DNA of 64,000 nt, taken from NCBI RefSeq assembly GCF_900103505.1, contig NZ_FNIA01000009.1, positions 62,001-126,000 of the forward strand, written 5' to 3'. The translations under genes and the position numbers were made by a program. Below are positions 40,621-49,266 of the stretch, piece after piece. Position 1 is the stretch's first letter. Each line of letters begins with the position of its first letter. Below the pieces are notes generated by a model. It made no database searches and was not told the origin of the DNA. It saw only the letters and a list, made by a program, of their open reading frames with translations. Origin of the DNA: Haloarchaeobius iranensis (GTDB lineage: Archaea; Halobacteriota; Halobacteria; Halobacteriales; Natrialbaceae).

Positions 40621-43356
40621 ATGAGCTTGCACGACAGGGACGTTCGGCAGGACGTCCGGGAGCTCGGCGCGCTCCTGGGTGACGTGCTCGAAGCCCAGTC
40701 CTCCACGGGGGCGTTCGAGACGGTCGAGTCCGTCAGGACCGCAGCCATCGACTACCGACGCGGAACCGAGGACGACCGGGAGGGACTCGCGGCCGAACTC
40801 GAAGGACTGACGCCGGAGCTGTCGAGCGTGGTCGCACGGGCGTTCACGACGTACTTCGAACTCATCAACCTCGCCGAGGAGCGCGAGCGCGTCCGGTCGG
40901 TCCGGCGCGGCGAGCAGGACGGCACGCTCGCCGACGGCGTCCGCGAGGCCGTCGCGGACCTCGCCGCGGACGACCCGGAGACGGTCCAGCAGGTGCTCGA
41001 CGACGTGCTCGTCGAGCCGACGTTCACCGCCCACCCGACCGAGGCGCGCCGGAAGACGGTGAAGGCGAAGCTGCGCTCGGTCGCGAACCACATCGAGAGC
41101 CTCGACGAGCAGCGACTCACCGACGGCGAGCGGGAGCGGATCGAGGGCGCCCTCGAGGCCGAGGTGACGAGCCTCTGGCAGACGCCGCAGGTCCGGGACC
41201 GCCAGCCACACCCGACCGACGAGGCGCGGAACGTCCAGTGGTACCTCGAGAACACGCTGTTCGACGTGACCGCCGACGTGTACGCGGACCTGGAGGAGGC
41301 CCTCGGCGAGTCGTTCGAGGACCTCGACGTCGGCAAGCTGTTCGAGTTCCGGTCGTGGGCGGGTAGCGACCGCGACGGCAACCCGTTCGTGACACCGGAG
41401 GTGACGACCGAGACGCTCTCGCGCCAGCGACGGGTCGTCCTCGAGCGCTACCGCGACCGGCTGAAGGCGCTGTCCGGTGTCCTGAGCCAGGACGCCGCCC
41501 GTCTCGACGTCGGCGAGCAGTTCGAGGCGTCGCTGGCCGCGGACCGCGACCGGCTCCCCGGCGTGGTCGACGAGGCCGAGGCGCGCTACCCGAGCGAGCC
41601 GTACCGCCAGAAGCTGAAGCTGATGCGCGAACGCCTCGACCGCGTGGACGACGTCCGGCCGGGCGGCTACGGCGACGCGGCGGAGCTGGCGGATGACCTG
41701 TCCGTGCTCGCGGAGAGCCTGCGCAAGAACGGCGGCGAGTCGATCGTCGACGCCCACGTCGAGCCCGCGCGGCGGCAGGTCACGACGTTCGGGTTCTCGC
41801 TGGCCAGCCTCGACCTGCGCGACCACCAGGAGAACCACACCGAGGCTGTCGGCGAAGCTCTCGCCCGCGAGGGTATCGACTACGAGGCCTTCGACGAGGA
41901 CGAGCGCGTCGAGACGCTAACAGCGGCCATCCTGCAGGACGAGCCCATCGTGGACGTGGCCGACACCGAGGGGCTCTCGGAGACGGCGGGCCGCGTTCTC
42001 CGGCGGTTCGACCACCTCGCGGACTGGCACGACGAGTTCGGCGTGCAGGCCATCGACACCTACGCCATCTCGATGACCGAGGAGCCGAGCCACGTGCTCG
42101 AGGTGCTGTTCCTCGCGGACCAGGCCGGCGTCGTCGAGCTTCCTGGCTACTGCGGGCTCGACGTCGTCCCCCTGCTAGAGACCGAGAGCGCGCTCTCGGG
42201 GGCGCGGCGCATCATGGGCACGCTGTTCGAGAACGAGGCCTACGCGAGCGCACTCGAGGCCCGGGGAGGGAGTCCGCCGAGCGAAGCGAGTGGGACGTCG
42301 AGTGACTCGTCACTCGGAACGCAGGAGATCATGCTGGGCTACTCCGACTCGAACAAGGAGAACGGCTTCCTCGCGGCGAACTGGTCGCTGTACGAGAACC
42401 AGCGGCACCTCGCCGACGTCTGCGACGAGTTCGACGTGACGCTGCGGCTGTTCCACGGGCGCGGCGGCTCTATCTCGCGCGGTGGCGGGCCGATGCACGA
42501 GGCGCTGCTCGCGCTCCCGAACCGCACGGTGACGGGCCAGGTGAAGTTCACAGAGCAGGGCGAGGCGATCGCCGAGAAGTACGCCAACCCGCGGGTCGCC
42601 GAACGCGAGATCTCCCAGATGCTCAACGCGCAGCTCAGGGCCCGCCGGAACGCCATCGAGATGCCCGAGGAGTCGGTATCCGACGAGTGGCTCGACGCGA
42701 TGACGACGATGGCCGACGCCGCACGCGACGAGTACCGGGACCTGCTCGAGACGGAGGGGTTCGTCGCGTACTTCGAGCAGGCGACGCCCATCACCGTCAT
42801 CGAGGACCTGAACCTCGGCTCGCGGCCGGCCTCGCGCTCGGGCGACCGCAGCGTCGAGGACCTCCGGGCCATCCCCTGGGTGTTCTCGTGGACGCAGTCC
42901 CGTTGCATCCTCCCGGGCTGGTACGCGCTGGCGACCGGCATCGACGCCTACCTCGACGACGGTGGCGACGTGGAGACGCTCCAGGAGATGTACGACTCGT
43001 GGCCGTTCTTCCGGTCGACGCTCGACAACGCCGCGCTCTCGCTCGCCCGGACGGACCTCGAGATCACGACCTACTACGCCGAGCTCGCAGAGCCGGCGCT
43101 CCGCAAGCGGTTCTTCCCGCGCGTCACCGACGAGTACGAGCGCGCCACCGACCTCGTGACTACCATCACCGACCGGGAGACGCTGTACGCCCGTGACTGG
43201 TACGGCGAGAGCCTCCGGCGGCGCAACCCGTACGTGGACCCGTTGAACCTGCTCCAGACGCGACTGCTCGAGCAGAGCCACCGGACCGAGGCCGAGGAAC
43301 GGACGCTCCGGCTGACGGTCAAGGGCATCGCGGCGGGGATGCAGAACACCGGCTGA
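40621..43356 (+). CDS. ppc: Phosphoenolpyruvate carboxylase
   Basis: The 911-residue enzyme has the bacterial-type PEPC motifs: FTAHPTEARRKTV with the catalytic His, FRSWAGSDRDGNP, GYSDSNKENGF, the mobile-loop/active-site FHGRGGSISRGGGP, and the C-terminal GIAAGMQNTG. It carboxylates PEP to oxaloacetate to refill the citrate cycle. Pyruvate kinase lies at the left window edge. Just before QEIMLGYSDSNKENG there is an extra low-complexity stretch of about 20 residues (GSPPSEASGTSS and on), encoded by a small palindromic insert at 42268-42326. Confidence 0.95.
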   Translation: MSLHDRDVRQDVRELGALLGDVLEAQSSTGAFETVESVRTAAIDYRRGTEDDREGLAAELEGLTPELSSVVARAFTTYFELINLAEERERVRSVRRGEQDGTLADGVREAVADLAADDPETVQQVLDDVLVEPTFTAHPTEARRKTVKAKLRSVANHIESLDEQRLTDGERERIEGALEAEVTSLWQTPQVRDRQPHPTDEARNVQWYLENTLFDVTADVYADLEEALGESFEDLDVGKLFEFRSWAGSDRDGNPFVTPEVTTETLSRQRRVVLERYRDRLKALSGVLSQDAARLDVGEQFEASLAADRDRLPGVVDEAEARYPSEPYRQKLKLMRERLDRVDDVRPGGYGDAAELADDLSVLAESLRKNGGESIVDAHVEPARRQVTTFGFSLASLDLRDHQENHTEAVGEALAREGIDYEAFDEDERVETLTAAILQDEPIVDVADTEGLSETAGRVLRRFDHLADWHDEFGVQAIDTYAISMTEEPSHVLEVLFLADQAGVVELPGYCGLDVVPLLETESALSGARRIMGTLFENEAYASALEARGGSPPSEASGTSSDSSLGTQEIMLGYSDSNKENGFLAANWSLYENQRHLADVCDEFDVTLRLFHGRGGSISRGGGPMHEALLALPNRTVTGQVKFTEQGEAIAEKYANPRVAEREISQMLNAQLRARRNAIEMPEESVSDEWLDAMTTMADAARDEYRDLLETEGFVAYFEQATPITVIEDLNLGSRPASRSGDRSVEDLRAIPWVFSWTQSRCILPGWYALATGIDAYLDDGGDVETLQEMYDSWPFFRSTLDNAALSLARTDLEITTYYAELAEPALRKRFFPRVTDEYERATDLVTTITDRETLYARDWYGESLRRRNPYVDPLNLLQTRLLEQSHRTEAEERTLRLTVKGIAAGMQNTG
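42268..42326 (+). repeat. Small palindromic in-frame insertion in ppc
   Basis: The stretch holds GCGAAGCGAG (42281-42290) and a hairpin CGAGTGA (42299-42305), loop CTCG, TCACTCG (42310-42316). It encodes Ser/Gly/Thr-rich residues in a place where PEPC usually runs directly into QEIMLGYSDSNKENG. The CTCGCTTCGCTC-type core (reverse complement) recalls the repeat tracts at 12235-12386. Confidence 0.45.
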
Positions 43357-43450
43357 GACAGCCTATCCTTGTAGGACTCCCGGCGGGAACCAGAGTGCGT
43401 TGGGCGCATCCTTAGGTTGGTTCGTGTTCTAGCCGGCACCCGAAGGGAGA

Positions 43451-43642
43451 ATGACTGCAGTCGAGCCAGACCCAGACACGTCGACCGAGAGCGCCGAGGC
43501 GACGTGCGCCACGTGCGGTGTCCCCGTCGAGACGGACGAGTGGCATCCAGCCGCGACCACCACGACAGACGATGGGACCGTCGAGATACGCTCGTTCTGC
43601 GGCCGGAGCTGTCGCGACCGCTGGCGGGAGCGACGGGAGTAG
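43451..43642 (+). CDS. Small zinc-finger protein (DUF7576-type)
   Basis: The 63-residue protein has two CxxC-like pairs, CATCG (about 20-24) and FCGRSCRDRW (about 50-59), around a short TDEWHPA segment. This is the zinc-finger microprotein pattern common in haloarchaea (I believe DUF7576). Function unknown; these proteins may bind nucleic acid or partner proteins. It lies between ppc and the large PAS regulator, convergent with the latter. Confidence 0.7.
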   Translation: MTAVEPDPDTSTESAEATCATCGVPVETDEWHPAATTTTDDGTVEIRSFCGRSCRDRWRERRE

Positions 43643-43712
43643 CCCGCCGACTCGGGCCGTGCGCTGCGGCCTCCGCACTGCACCACCTCGCCACGTTCGG
43701 AAGCGGCCGCGG

Positions 43713-46031
43713 TCAGGAGCGGTCGCTCGCCGGGCGGTCAGGCTCGCGGTCGGACGGCGCCACGTCGAGCAGGTCGGTGAACAGCTTCTGCTGAGCGGCC
43801 CGGAGGTGCTCGTGGAACGTCGGCGAGGAGATACCGAGCGTCGCCGCGATCTCCTCGGCGTCGTTCTCGCGCGGCCACTCGAAGTAGCCGCCCCGGAGCG
43901 CGGCCGACAGGGCCTCGTGCTGGCGGTCGGTGAGCTGCTCCTCGAGCGTCGACCGGAACTCCGAGACGCGCCGTTCGGGGCGCTTTCGTTCGCGCTTCGC
44001 CCGGAGGTCCACGGACTCGAACATCGCCTCGAAGGAGTCGACCAGCGACCGTATCGACGCGGACTTCGGGAGCTCCGCGACGAGCTCCGCAGAGCCGTCG
44101 TCGACGACGATCTCGCGGACGGTGCCCCCGTGCTCGGCGAGGAGCGTCGAGATCGGCGGGTCGACGACGGTCATCGTCACGAGCGCCTCCTCGCCGCCGC
44201 TGTCGAGCACCGAGAGCCCCTCGACGAGGTCGAACGACCGGATGGTGTCGAACAGCGTCTCGCCGGGGCTGCCGGTGATGGTGAAGTACTCGACGAAGGT
44301 GTGGTCGTCGAGCGCGGTCGCTCCCTCGAGCTCCGCGGTGACGCCGTGTTCCGCGACGGCCTGGAACATCGGGTTGGACGGGTCACGGATGATCAGTTCG
44401 AGCTGGACCGTGCCGTCGGCGATGAGCGCGGCGCGGCGCTCGGTCGCGTTGATGGCGAGGCCGACGACGCTCCGGAGCTGCGAGAGTGCCTCCACGACGC
44501 CGTCGGTGAACGCGTCGGGCTTCGTCGCGAACACGGTGACGACGCCGTACTGTGACCCCTTGTAGGTGACCGGAACCGCGGCGACCGACGCGAAGCCACA
44601 GTCCAGCGCTGCCCGGACCCAGGGCGAACTCGCGTCGAGCGCCGAGAGGTCACGGACGCGTTCGACGGACTGGGACGCGGCCGCCTCGCCCGCCGGGTGG
44701 GCGACCGCCTCGCTCACCGGCACCGTCGCCGCCGGTTCGAACTCGTTCGGCCCCGCGCTCGTCGCCAGCTCGACCGTGTCGCGCCGGGAGTCGACCCGGC
44801 CGAGCCAGGCCGCCGCGAACAGCGACGAATCGACGAGCTGGTCACAGACGGTTCGCTCGACCATCGTCCGGTTCGCGGCGTTGACGAGCGTCTCGTTCAC
44901 GCTCTGGAGGACGCGGTTGAGCTGGGCCAGGCCCTCCAGTTCGTCCCGTTGGCGTTCGAGCGCCCGTTCGCGTTCCTTGCGCTCGGTCACGTCCCGGAAG
45001 TACACCGACAGTCCCGTCTCGGAGGGGTACGCCTGGACCGAGAACCACGTCGAGAGGGGCGGGAAGTACTCCTCGAAGGAGACCGGTCGCTGCGTCTCCA
45101 TGGCGTGCTCGTACCGGTCCTGGAAGCGGCTGTCGACGGCGGCGGGGAAGCGGTCCCAGACCAGGTCGCCGATGACGCTGTCGGCGTCGACGCCGATGAG
45201 TTCGGCGGCGCGCTCGTTGACGTAGCGGAACCGGAACTCGCTGTCGAGCGCGAAGAAGGCGTCCGTCACCCGCTCGAGGTGGGACTCGAGCTCCGACTCC
45301 AGCCGCTCGCGCTGTGACACGTCGCGGATGACGCCCGTGTAGTGCGTCCCGGCGGCCGTCTCGAACCGGCCGAAGGTCACGAGCACCGGCACCTCGTTGC
45401 CGTCGGCGTCGGCGGCGGTGTAGCGGACCGGCTGCCACTGGCGGCTCGCGTCGTCGTCGGAACCGAACGGCGGCAGGAGACCCCGGTCGCCGCCGTCTTC
45501 GGGGAGGAGCGTCGAGAGGTGTTTCCCGACCAGTTCGCCGTCCTCGAAGCCGAAGATGTTCCTCGTCGCCGGGTTGGTCTCGGTGACGTGGCCGTCCGTG
45601 TCGACGGTCACGACGCCGTCCTGTGCGTGGTGGGCGAACACCGCGAAGCGGTTCGCGGTGTCGGTAACGTCGCCACTCGTGGAGACGTAGGCGGCGAGCT
45701 CGCGGAACGGAACTGGCTGGTCTTCGGAGAGGGTGTGGAGGACGCCGTCGCCGACGACATCGCTCGCGTCGCGATCGCTGTCGGTCGTGACGTGGACGAA
45801 CGGGACCCGGTCGACGTGGGTGTCGTGGACGGCGGCGAGGCCCTCCCAGCTCGCGCGGTCGCCGTCCTCGCCGACGACCACGCAGTCGGCGGCGCCGTCC
45901 CGGAGCCGCTCGTCGAGGGCGTCGACGGACCCGAGCGTCTCGACGGCGAGTCCCGAGCCCGGACCGTCCGGGAGCTCCGGTTCCGGAGTCGGGTCCGCGG
46001 TGAGATAGAGCACCCTGAACTCCTCGGTCAT
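43713..46031 (-). CDS. PAS-PAS-GAF-BAT-HTH_10 regulator (bacterio-opsin-activator type)
   Basis: The 772-residue protein has a degenerate receiver-like start (about 1-125), two PAS domains (about 128-250: FAVFAHHAQDGVVTVDTDGHV...; and 255-370: VTDAFFALDSEFRFRYVN...), a GAF domain (about 385-540), a bacterio-opsin-activator domain (about 545-700) and a C-terminal HTH_10 (about 715-760: LTDRQHEALSAALRGGYFEWPR, ...EEIAATLGISSPTFHEHLRAA). Bat-type proteins sense light or oxygen and switch on opsin and carotenoid genes in Halobacterium. Halorhodopsin and the bacterioruberin operon lie in this window, so a link is plausible. ATG 46031 is chosen over GTG 46034 because GGGAGG sits 6-12 nt upstream as a Shine-Dalgarno. 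Confidence 0.85.
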   Translation of the reverse strand: MTEEFRVLYLTADPTPEPELPDGPGSGLAVETLGSVDALDERLRDGAADCVVVGEDGDRASWEGLAAVHDTHVDRVPFVHVTTDSDRDASDVVGDGVLHTLSEDQPVPFRELAAYVSTSGDVTDTANRFAVFAHHAQDGVVTVDTDGHVTETNPATRNIFGFEDGELVGKHLSTLLPEDGGDRGLLPPFGSDDDASRQWQPVRYTAADADGNEVPVLVTFGRFETAAGTHYTGVIRDVSQRERLESELESHLERVTDAFFALDSEFRFRYVNERAAELIGVDADSVIGDLVWDRFPAAVDSRFQDRYEHAMETQRPVSFEEYFPPLSTWFSVQAYPSETGLSVYFRDVTERKERERALERQRDELEGLAQLNRVLQSVNETLVNAANRTMVERTVCDQLVDSSLFAAAWLGRVDSRRDTVELATSAGPNEFEPAATVPVSEAVAHPAGEAAASQSVERVRDLSALDASSPWVRAALDCGFASVAAVPVTYKGSQYGVVTVFATKPDAFTDGVVEALSQLRSVVGLAINATERRAALIADGTVQLELIIRDPSNPMFQAVAEHGVTAELEGATALDDHTFVEYFTITGSPGETLFDTIRSFDLVEGLSVLDSGGEEALVTMTVVDPPISTLLAEHGGTVREIVVDDGSAELVAELPKSASIRSLVDSFEAMFESVDLRAKRERKRPERRVSEFRSTLEEQLTDRQHEALSAALRGGYFEWPRENDAEEIAATLGISSPTFHEHLRAAQQKLFTDLLDVAPSDREPDRPASDRS

Positions 46032-46035
46032 CACA

Positions 46036-46116
46036 TCCTCCCGTTCGAGGTCTCGACCGGTAAATGCGTTGTGTCCCGCTGCATGGCAGCCACTCGGTTC
46101 CGAATCCGTATAATTG
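46036..46116 (-). promoter_or_regulatory. Promoter and Shine-Dalgarno of the Bat-type regulator
   Basis: Minus-strand TATA element CAATTATACG (46107-46116) gives a start near 46085 and a leader of about 50 nt, ending in GGGAGG (about 46037-46042) just before the ATG. A leadered message with a ribosome site is unlike most genes here. Confidence 0.5.
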
Positions 46117-46224
46117 ACCTCCTCCCGCGCCTAAAGACGGGGGTATGCGCTCGTAACTCTATCACTCCGCCACCGTCGGCCTCGGAGACAACCCATTTGA
46201 GCCTCGGCCCCCGACGTTGCGGTG

Positions 46225-46731
46225 ATGGCCGACTCCAGACGCGTCGAAGTCCACGCCGGACGCGAGGTGGTCGTCGACTTCGACCCGTCGCTCACCTTCG
46301 AGTGCGTCGACGACTGCACCTGGTGCTGTCAGCACGGCGTGTTGCTGTACGAGCAGGACTTCTTCGCGCTGGCCGAGCACGCCGACCTCGCCGACGCGAC
46401 CACGGACTTCCGGGGAGAGGACTTCGTCCGCAAGGAGGAGAAGGACCGCGAGGACCACGTCGGCGAGGACGGACAGGCCTGCTACTTCCTGCGGGACGAC
46501 GGGCTCTGTTCGCTCCACCTCGAGCACGACTGGAAGCCGGCGCGCTGTTCGGTGTTCCCGCTCGCGGTCACCGTCGAGGACGGCGACATCCACGTCGACA
46601 TCCGCGACAGCGCCCACGAACACTGCGAGGGCCTGGACGTCTCCGAGCGCAAGGTGATCGACAACCTCGACGCGTTCCTCCCCGAGGTGCTGTGGGAACT
46701 TGACGACCCGGCGAGCGACCGAGAACTGTAG
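46225..46731 (+). CDS. YkgJ-family cysteine cluster protein
   Basis: The 168-residue protein has the YkgJ/CxxCxxCC pattern: FECVDDCTWCCQHG (about 27-40), CYFLRDDGLCSLH (about 87-99) and PARCSVFP (about 106-113), plus a His/Cys near the C-terminus (HEHC). The cysteines are expected to bind zinc or an Fe-S cluster. Family function is unclear. ATG 46225 is preferred to GTG 46222. It lies downstream of the divergent promoter region of the Bat-type regulator. Confidence 0.85.
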   Translation: MADSRRVEVHAGREVVVDFDPSLTFECVDDCTWCCQHGVLLYEQDFFALAEHADLADATTDFRGEDFVRKEEKDREDHVGEDGQACYFLRDDGLCSLHLEHDWKPARCSVFPLAVTVEDGDIHVDIRDSAHEHCEGLDVSERKVIDNLDAFLPEVLWELDDPASDREL

Positions 46732-46787
46732 GCTCGCGGCCGCCGTCGGTGACTGAAAGCCGCGTTTCACCCAGACGAGGACATTAG

Positions 46788-47390
46788 GTGGACAGTGCCG
46801 TCGGCTCACACGTGCAACGGCGTGGCCTCCTCACCGCGTTCGCAACCGCCGTCGCCGGCGTCGCCGGCTGCGTCCAGGGACCGCTGGACGCCACGGGCGG
46901 CCGGTCGCCCGACCCGCAGAGCGGTAGCTGGGAGGCTCCGCCGCCGTGCCCGACGTTCGACGCTCGGGCGGACCGGACGGTCTGTACTGGAGCTGGCCAG
47001 TCGGCGCCGCCGGCCGCGCCGGTCACGCTGAAGCTCCCCGCGAAGACCCCTATCGCCCCCGATACGCAACTCGGCGTGTCGCTCCATCCCCGCGGCGACG
47101 AGCCGGTGACGTTCGACCCCGCTGCCTGGGGCCTGCATCGGTACGCGGACGGCGAGTGGCGTGCCGTCGCGTCCGGGCGGTCGTCCGGCCGGTACGCGAC
47201 CGTCTACCCCGACGAACGACACGACTGGGTGTTCGACGGGAGCGGCACGACGGCCGGGAACAGGACTGCGGTCCGTCACTCGCTCGCACCGGGCCGGTAC
47301 GCCTTCGCCGTCACGGTAAGCGCCGGCCGCGGCTGGACGTTCGGCGACCGGTTCGAGTGCGTCGCGCTGTTTGCTATGCGTGAGCCGTAG
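46788..47390 (+). CDS. Tat-type lipoprotein, unknown
   Basis: The product (200 residues from GTG 46788; GTG 46812 region is an alternative start) has RR followed by GLLTAFATAVAGVAGCVQG: a twin-arginine-like signal ending in a lipobox (VAGC), the usual form of haloarchaeal lipoproteins. The mature part is a single beta-rich domain of about 150 residues with a Cys pair (PPCPTF, RTVCTGAG) near its start and RYAFAVTVSAGRGWTFG at its end, possibly an immunoglobulin-like fold. Function unknown. It is convergent with the ZIP gene (6-nt gap). Confidence 0.65.
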   Translation: MDSAVGSHVQRRGLLTAFATAVAGVAGCVQGPLDATGGRSPDPQSGSWEAPPPCPTFDARADRTVCTGAGQSAPPAAPVTLKLPAKTPIAPDTQLGVSLHPRGDEPVTFDPAAWGLHRYADGEWRAVASGRSSGRYATVYPDERHDWVFDGSGTTAGNRTAVRHSLAPGRYAFAVTVSAGRGWTFGDRFECVALFAMREP

Positions 47391-47396
47391 CCGGCC

Positions 47397-48290
47397 TCAC
47401 CCGACGAGCAGCCACGCGACGAAGACGAGGGCACCGCCGAGGAAGGTGCTCCCGACGGCGTGGACGCGGAGCCGGTCGAGCAGGTGGTGTGCGTCGTCGG
47501 AGACCTGCGCGACCTCGTACACCTCGCCGCCGATCTCACAGCGCGGGAGGAAGTCCATCGCGACGTGGAGGAAGACGCCTGCAGCGAAGCCGAAGACGGC
47601 GGCGGTGACCACCGGCTCGCCGGAGAGGTCGAGGAAGCTCGCCGGGATGGCGGTGAGCCCGACACCCGTCGCGGGCAGCAGGATGACTGTCGGCGACTGC
47701 CCGTTGCTGGCGAGGCGGCGTGCGGCGGCGTAGCCGGCGGGCCCCTTGTGCGAGACGATGGCGAGTCCGAGACCGACGCCGAGTTCGGGCATCGTGCCGT
47801 AGACGATGCCGATGATGACGCCGGCGGCGAGCGCGTGCGCGGAGAGCTCGACCGCCGTGTGGTCGAAGCCGATGTCGACGTGGGCGAAGCGATGGCCGAG
47901 CGTGTGCGAGCCGAAGCCGGCGAGCAGGCCGGCGGCGACGCCCGCGCCGGCGTACTTCATCGCCGTCGCGGGACTGGCCGCCCCCTGTGCGAGGCCGAAC
48001 GCCTGCGGGAGGAGAAAGAGCGCGGCGCTGACTATCATGGCTCCCGAGGCGAGCCCGTAGCCCCAGACGAGCGCCTTTGCGTGCTGGTCGCGGGCCTTGA
48101 CCCCGAGCGGGATGGCGACTGCCATGGCGAAGAACGCGACCCACGCGATGCCGACAGGCTTCATCGCGTCGGTGCTCGGCGCGGAGAGGAGGGCGGCAGC
48201 ACTCAGTGCGAGGAGCAGCGCGACGGCGAGGAGCCCGACCCGCGAGAGGTCGTCGACGCCCCGCCAGCTGAACGATTCCGTGGAACCCAT
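47397..48290 (-). CDS. ZIP-family metal transporter
   Basis: The 297-residue protein has about eight membrane spans. Helix IV/V carry the metal-site residues: a DHTAVELSAHALAAGVIIG segment (HSxxEG-like in ZIP) and AVFGFAAGVFLHVAMDFLP with further His/Asp. A GSHTLGHRFAHVDIGFDH loop with four His may sense or bind metal. ZIP proteins import Zn2+, Fe2+ or Mn2+ (or act in the other direction in some cases). ATG 48290 is leaderless given the TATA element at 48314-48321, and lies within a perfect 15-bp palindrome. Confidence 0.85.
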   Translation of the reverse strand: MGSTESFSWRGVDDLSRVGLLAVALLLALSAAALLSAPSTDAMKPVGIAWVAFFAMAVAIPLGVKARDQHAKALVWGYGLASGAMIVSAALFLLPQAFGLAQGAASPATAMKYAGAGVAAGLLAGFGSHTLGHRFAHVDIGFDHTAVELSAHALAAGVIIGIVYGTMPELGVGLGLAIVSHKGPAGYAAARRLASNGQSPTVILLPATGVGLTAIPASFLDLSGEPVVTAAVFGFAAGVFLHVAMDFLPRCEIGGEVYEVAQVSDDAHHLLDRLRVHAVGSTFLGGALVFVAWLLVG

Positions 48291-48303
48291 TGTTACTAAC
48301 AAT
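48289..48303. promoter_or_regulatory. Perfect palindrome over the ZIP transporter start (putative metal-regulator operator)
   Basis: ATTGTTA-C-TAACAAT, 7-bp arms around one base, covering the predicted transcript start and the first base pairs of the start codon. The minus-strand TATA element is at 48314-48321. A repressor bound here would block transcription of the ZIP gene directly. Confidence 0.6.
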
Positions 48304-48364
48304 CAAATTCGAGTTAATAAGGGGTTCGGTTGTCGCGGTCGCTCCCGGCGGACACCCCCCTCGG

Positions 48365-49054
48365 TCACCGTGTCGCGGACTTCCACTCGCGCAGGCCGAC
48401 CACCGCGCCGTCGACATCCTCGCCCGGGCAGTCCGTGGCCGCCCAGACGAACATCGGAGCGACCTCGCTCGGGTCGCGCCCCGCCGGACCCGAGAGGTCG
48501 GTCGCGACCTGGCCGGGGTCGACACAGCCCGCGACGAACCCGGTGTCGGCGGCGAACGCGCGGGTCACCGCCTCGGCGGCCGCCTTCGAGACCGCGTAGG
48601 AGCCGATACCCGGCTTGGCGTCCCGCGCGATGGACCCGGTCGGGACGAGCAGGCGCGCCCCGTCGTTCAGATGCGGGACCGCCTCGCGCAACGTGGCGAA
48701 CACGCCACGCGCGTTCGTCCGCATGTGGTCGTCGAACGCCGAGTACGCCTCCTCGTGCACGGGCGTGTCGCCGGGGTCGCCGTGGTAGACCCCCGCGTTG
48801 GCGACGACGAGGTCGATGCCGCGACCGTCGCTGGCACGGGAGGCCGTCTCCAGGAGCCGCTCCACGTCGAACTCGTCGCGCACGTCCGCCCTGACGGCGG
48901 TGACGGCGTCGCCGTGCCGCTCGACCAGCTCGTCGAGGTCGTCGGGGTCTCGGGCGCAGGCGACGACGTGAGCCCCCGCCGCGACCAGTTCGTCCACGAC
49001 CGCTTCGCCGATTCCACGACTCGCACCGGTGACGACCGCCGTCTCGTGGTTCAT
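48365..49054 (-). CDS. Short-chain dehydrogenase/reductase
   Basis: The 229-residue protein is a classical SDR: TGASRGIG cofactor loop (residues 9-16), NAG (ANAGVYHGDP), catalytic Ser (PTGSIA) and YAVSK. The D at DPDDLDE after the second strand does not clearly tell NAD from NADP. Substrate unknown; the last residues are shorter than in many SDRs but complete. It is upstream of and divergent from the bacterioruberin operon, sharing the 212-nt region before crtD. Confidence 0.87.
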   Translation of the reverse strand: MNHETAVVTGASRGIGEAVVDELVAAGAHVVACARDPDDLDELVERHGDAVTAVRADVRDEFDVERLLETASRASDGRGIDLVVANAGVYHGDPGDTPVHEEAYSAFDDHMRTNARGVFATLREAVPHLNDGARLLVPTGSIARDAKPGIGSYAVSKAAAEAVTRAFAADTGFVAGCVDPGQVATDLSGPAGRDPSEVAPMFVWAATDCPGEDVDGAVVGLREWKSATR

Positions 49055-49266
49055 ACGGCTCCTTCGGACTCCGCCCGCAGGAAAGCATCGGTTCCGGCGG
49101 TCACCTCTCGCTTCCGCCCGTTTCGGTCCGCCAGCCGATCGTTCCGCCGACGTTCCCGGCCGCGACTGTCGCCCGTGAGAGCACCGACCGGCGCTCGGGT
49201 CCGTCGTCCGACCACCCCAACCTGGTTTGCGGCGACTTTATGCGGGTCTCGTTACAACAGTGAGTT
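49055..49266. promoter_or_regulatory. Divergent promoter region SDR / bacterioruberin operon
   Basis: CTTTATG at 49234-49240 is the TATA element for crtD, about 27 nt before a start at the ATG (49267), so the operon mRNA is nearly leaderless. I see no clear palindrome here. Confidence 0.45.
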
